This document shows positions 63,172-64,000 of a DNA stretch of 64,000 bases, one piece after another; positions within the stretch are counted from its first letter, which is position 1; the number at the start of each line of letters is the position of its first letter. The DNA is taken from contig NZ_BMEB01000002.1 in NCBI RefSeq assembly GCF_014636275.1, positions 682,001 through 746,000 of the forward strand, read 5' to 3'. The translations under genes and the position numbers were made by a program. A model generated the notes under the pieces. It was not told where the DNA came from. It did not search any database and was given only the letters and a program-made list of their open reading frames with translations. The stretch comes from Cellulomonas carbonis. Its GTDB lineage: Bacteria > Actinomycetota > Actinomycetes > Actinomycetales > Cellulomonadaceae.

Positions 63172-63194
63172 GGGGTGCCCGCCCGGGAACGGGC

Positions 63195-63223
63195 GACGGG
63201 ACCGGGATGATCCCGGTCCCGTC
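63195..63223. terminator. 13-bp perfect hairpin terminator
   Basis: GACGGGACCGGGA-TGA-TCCCGGTCCCGTC lies 4 bp beyond the CCA end of the tRNA gene and 23 bp past the small membrane protein gene, so it probably serves both. Confidence 0.85.
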
Positions 63224-63227
63224 GTGG

Positions 63228-63303
63228 TGGAGCCGCCTAAGGGAATCGAACCCTTGACCTTCTCATTACGAGTGAGACGCTCTGCCGACTGAGCTAAGGC
63301 GGC
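63228..63303 (-). tRNA. tRNA-Thr (anticodon CGU), CCA encoded
   Basis: Full cloverleaf on the leftward strand: acceptor GCCGCCT/AGGCGGC, D arm GCTC/GAGC, anticodon stem TCTCA/TGAGA with loop CTCGTAA (anticodon CGT, reading ACG), T arm AAGGG/CCCTT with TTCGATT, discriminator T and encoded CCA. Confidence 0.97.
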
Positions 63304-63328
63304 GCGCTCGCCGCGGCGAGCGGGGCCT

Positions 63329-63357
63329 ACTGTACCCACCGCCGCGCGCGTGTCCAA
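63329..63357 (-). promoter_or_regulatory. Promoter of tRNA-Thr
   Basis: TTGGAC (63352-63357), a 17-bp spacer and TACAGT (63329-63334) on the leftward strand, 25 bp before the mature tRNA 5' end. A CGCTCGCCGCGGCGAGCG hairpin lies between. Confidence 0.75.
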
Positions 63358-63467
63358 AGCGACGCCGTCCGGGCCCGGTCACGCCGGGCCGTCGTCGTCG
63401 AGACCGGTCGCGGGCTCTCCCGCGGCGACGCACCCGGCCCCCGTGCCGGAGGCCCGTGGGGTGCGCG

Positions 63468-64000
63468 TCAGAGGACCGCGGCGGGGGTGCGGTGCGCGTG
63501 CTGCGGGCGCAGCGCCGCCGGGACGTGCGGGTGACGCAGCGCGCGCACGGCCTCGCCGAGGAGCCGGTTGAACTCGAGCGGCGCGTGCAGGTTGACGTCG
63601 TGACCGGCGCGGGGGACGACCGTCAGCCGCGCGGCCGGGTGCGCGGCGACGAAGCGGCGCTCGTCGAGGCGCAGGGGGTCGCGCGCGCCGTTGACGAACC
63701 AGACCGGCAGGTGGACGACCCGCAGGTCGCGCAGGAACGAGTGCCCGCGCAGCGCGTGCAGCATGTCGGTGACGACGTGCCACGACGCGCTCGCCGACGG
63801 GCGGAACGCGCGGACGGCCCGGGCGGCGAGGTGGCGGTAGACGCTGAGCGGCTTGCCGCGGACCTCGGTCGAGCACCCGGCGAGGAGGACGCCGGCGAGC
63901 TTGTGCTGGAAGCGGGCCGCGTACGAGAGCGACGAGTAGCCGCCGAGCGACATGCCGACGAGCAGCGGCGGCGTGGCGCACGCCTCGACCGCCTCGTCGA
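63468..64000 (-). CDS. Alpha/beta-hydrolase, N-terminus beyond window
   Basis: The last 177 residues of a cytosolic alpha/beta-hydrolase; the frame runs off the right edge. The nucleophile elbow LVGMSLGGYSSLSYAA carries the Ser. VWFVNGARDPLRLDER probably holds the acid, and VPRAGHDVNLHAP the catalytic His. Helical cap residues lie between. It is an esterase, peroxidase or similar; the substrate is unknown. The C-terminal tail is His/Arg/Pro-rich. Confidence 0.88.
   Translation of the reverse strand, partial: DEAVEACATPPLLVGMSLGGYSSLSYAARFQHKLAGVLLAGCSTEVRGKPLSVYRHLAARAVRAFRPSASASWHVVTDMLHALRGHSFLRDLRVVHLPVWFVNGARDPLRLDERRFVAAHPAARLTVVPRAGHDVNLHAPLEFNRLLGEAVRALRHPHVPAALRPQHAHRTPAAVL

Overview
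The window is very GC-rich, densely coding DNA from an actinobacterium, most likely Cellulomonadaceae or a close relative. The evidence is mycothiol synthase, a SigK/RskA pair, the actinobacterial helicase/secretion (Tad) neighbourhood, a BldG-type STAS protein, an MsiK-style sugar ABC transporter with no ATPase gene beside it, GH3 and GH43 hemicellulases, frequent GTG starts, GTGA/ATGA gene overlaps and many apparently leaderless promoters. I see no insertion sequence, prophage or CRISPR array. The window reads as ordinary chromosome, not a recent island.

Layout. 1-10.2 kb is a sugar-utilisation block: end of a solute-binding lipoprotein, two permeases, a GH3 and a GH43 glycosidase, and convergent to them a large cytosolic protein that joins a LacI-type sugar-binding domain to PAS, GGDEF and EAL domains. 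10.3-15 kb: an acyltransferase, an RskA/SigK pair with a duplicated His-containing lipoprotein, divergent MsrB, and a conserved unknown. 15-17 kb: a structured intergenic region, then the phosphate pair DUF47-PiT. 17-22.8 kb is a leftward operon: YetF-like protein, K+ channel, MshD, PPK1, MutT1-like Nudix/phosphatase. 22.9-34 kb is central metabolism and transport: DUF2254, acetyl-CoA synthetase, an OFA-family carrier with its small partner, an ene-reductase, a frame-broken wax ester synthase/DGAT and malic enzyme, then a degenerate Fic-like protein.

33.9-43.5 kb matches the gene order around the 6S-like RNA of Streptomyces and Ms1 of mycobacteria: Fic-like 'oxidoreductase', a folded intergenic RNA, HAD-IB phosphatase, CpaE/Ssd-like protein, TadA ATPase, TadB/TadC, DUF4244 pilin, TadE/TadG-like proteins, a DUF1998 helicase and BldG. 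43.6-64 kb is housekeeping: SDR, H+-pyrophosphatase, methyltransferase, PAP2 phosphatase, topA, CDGSH/haem-oxygenase-like pair, PfkB kinase, Gfo/Idh oxidoreductase, tmk-holB, an exported peptidase, DUF305/DUF3105, tRNA-Thr and the end of an alpha/beta hydrolase.

The most interesting points are the LacI-PAS-GGDEF-EAL sensor beside the hemicellulose operon, the 6S/Ms1-like RNA, the sigma-factor module with a duplicated lipoprotein, short tandem repeats at gene ends and starts, a Tad pilus gene with no stop codon, and a repeated leaderless-promoter signature.
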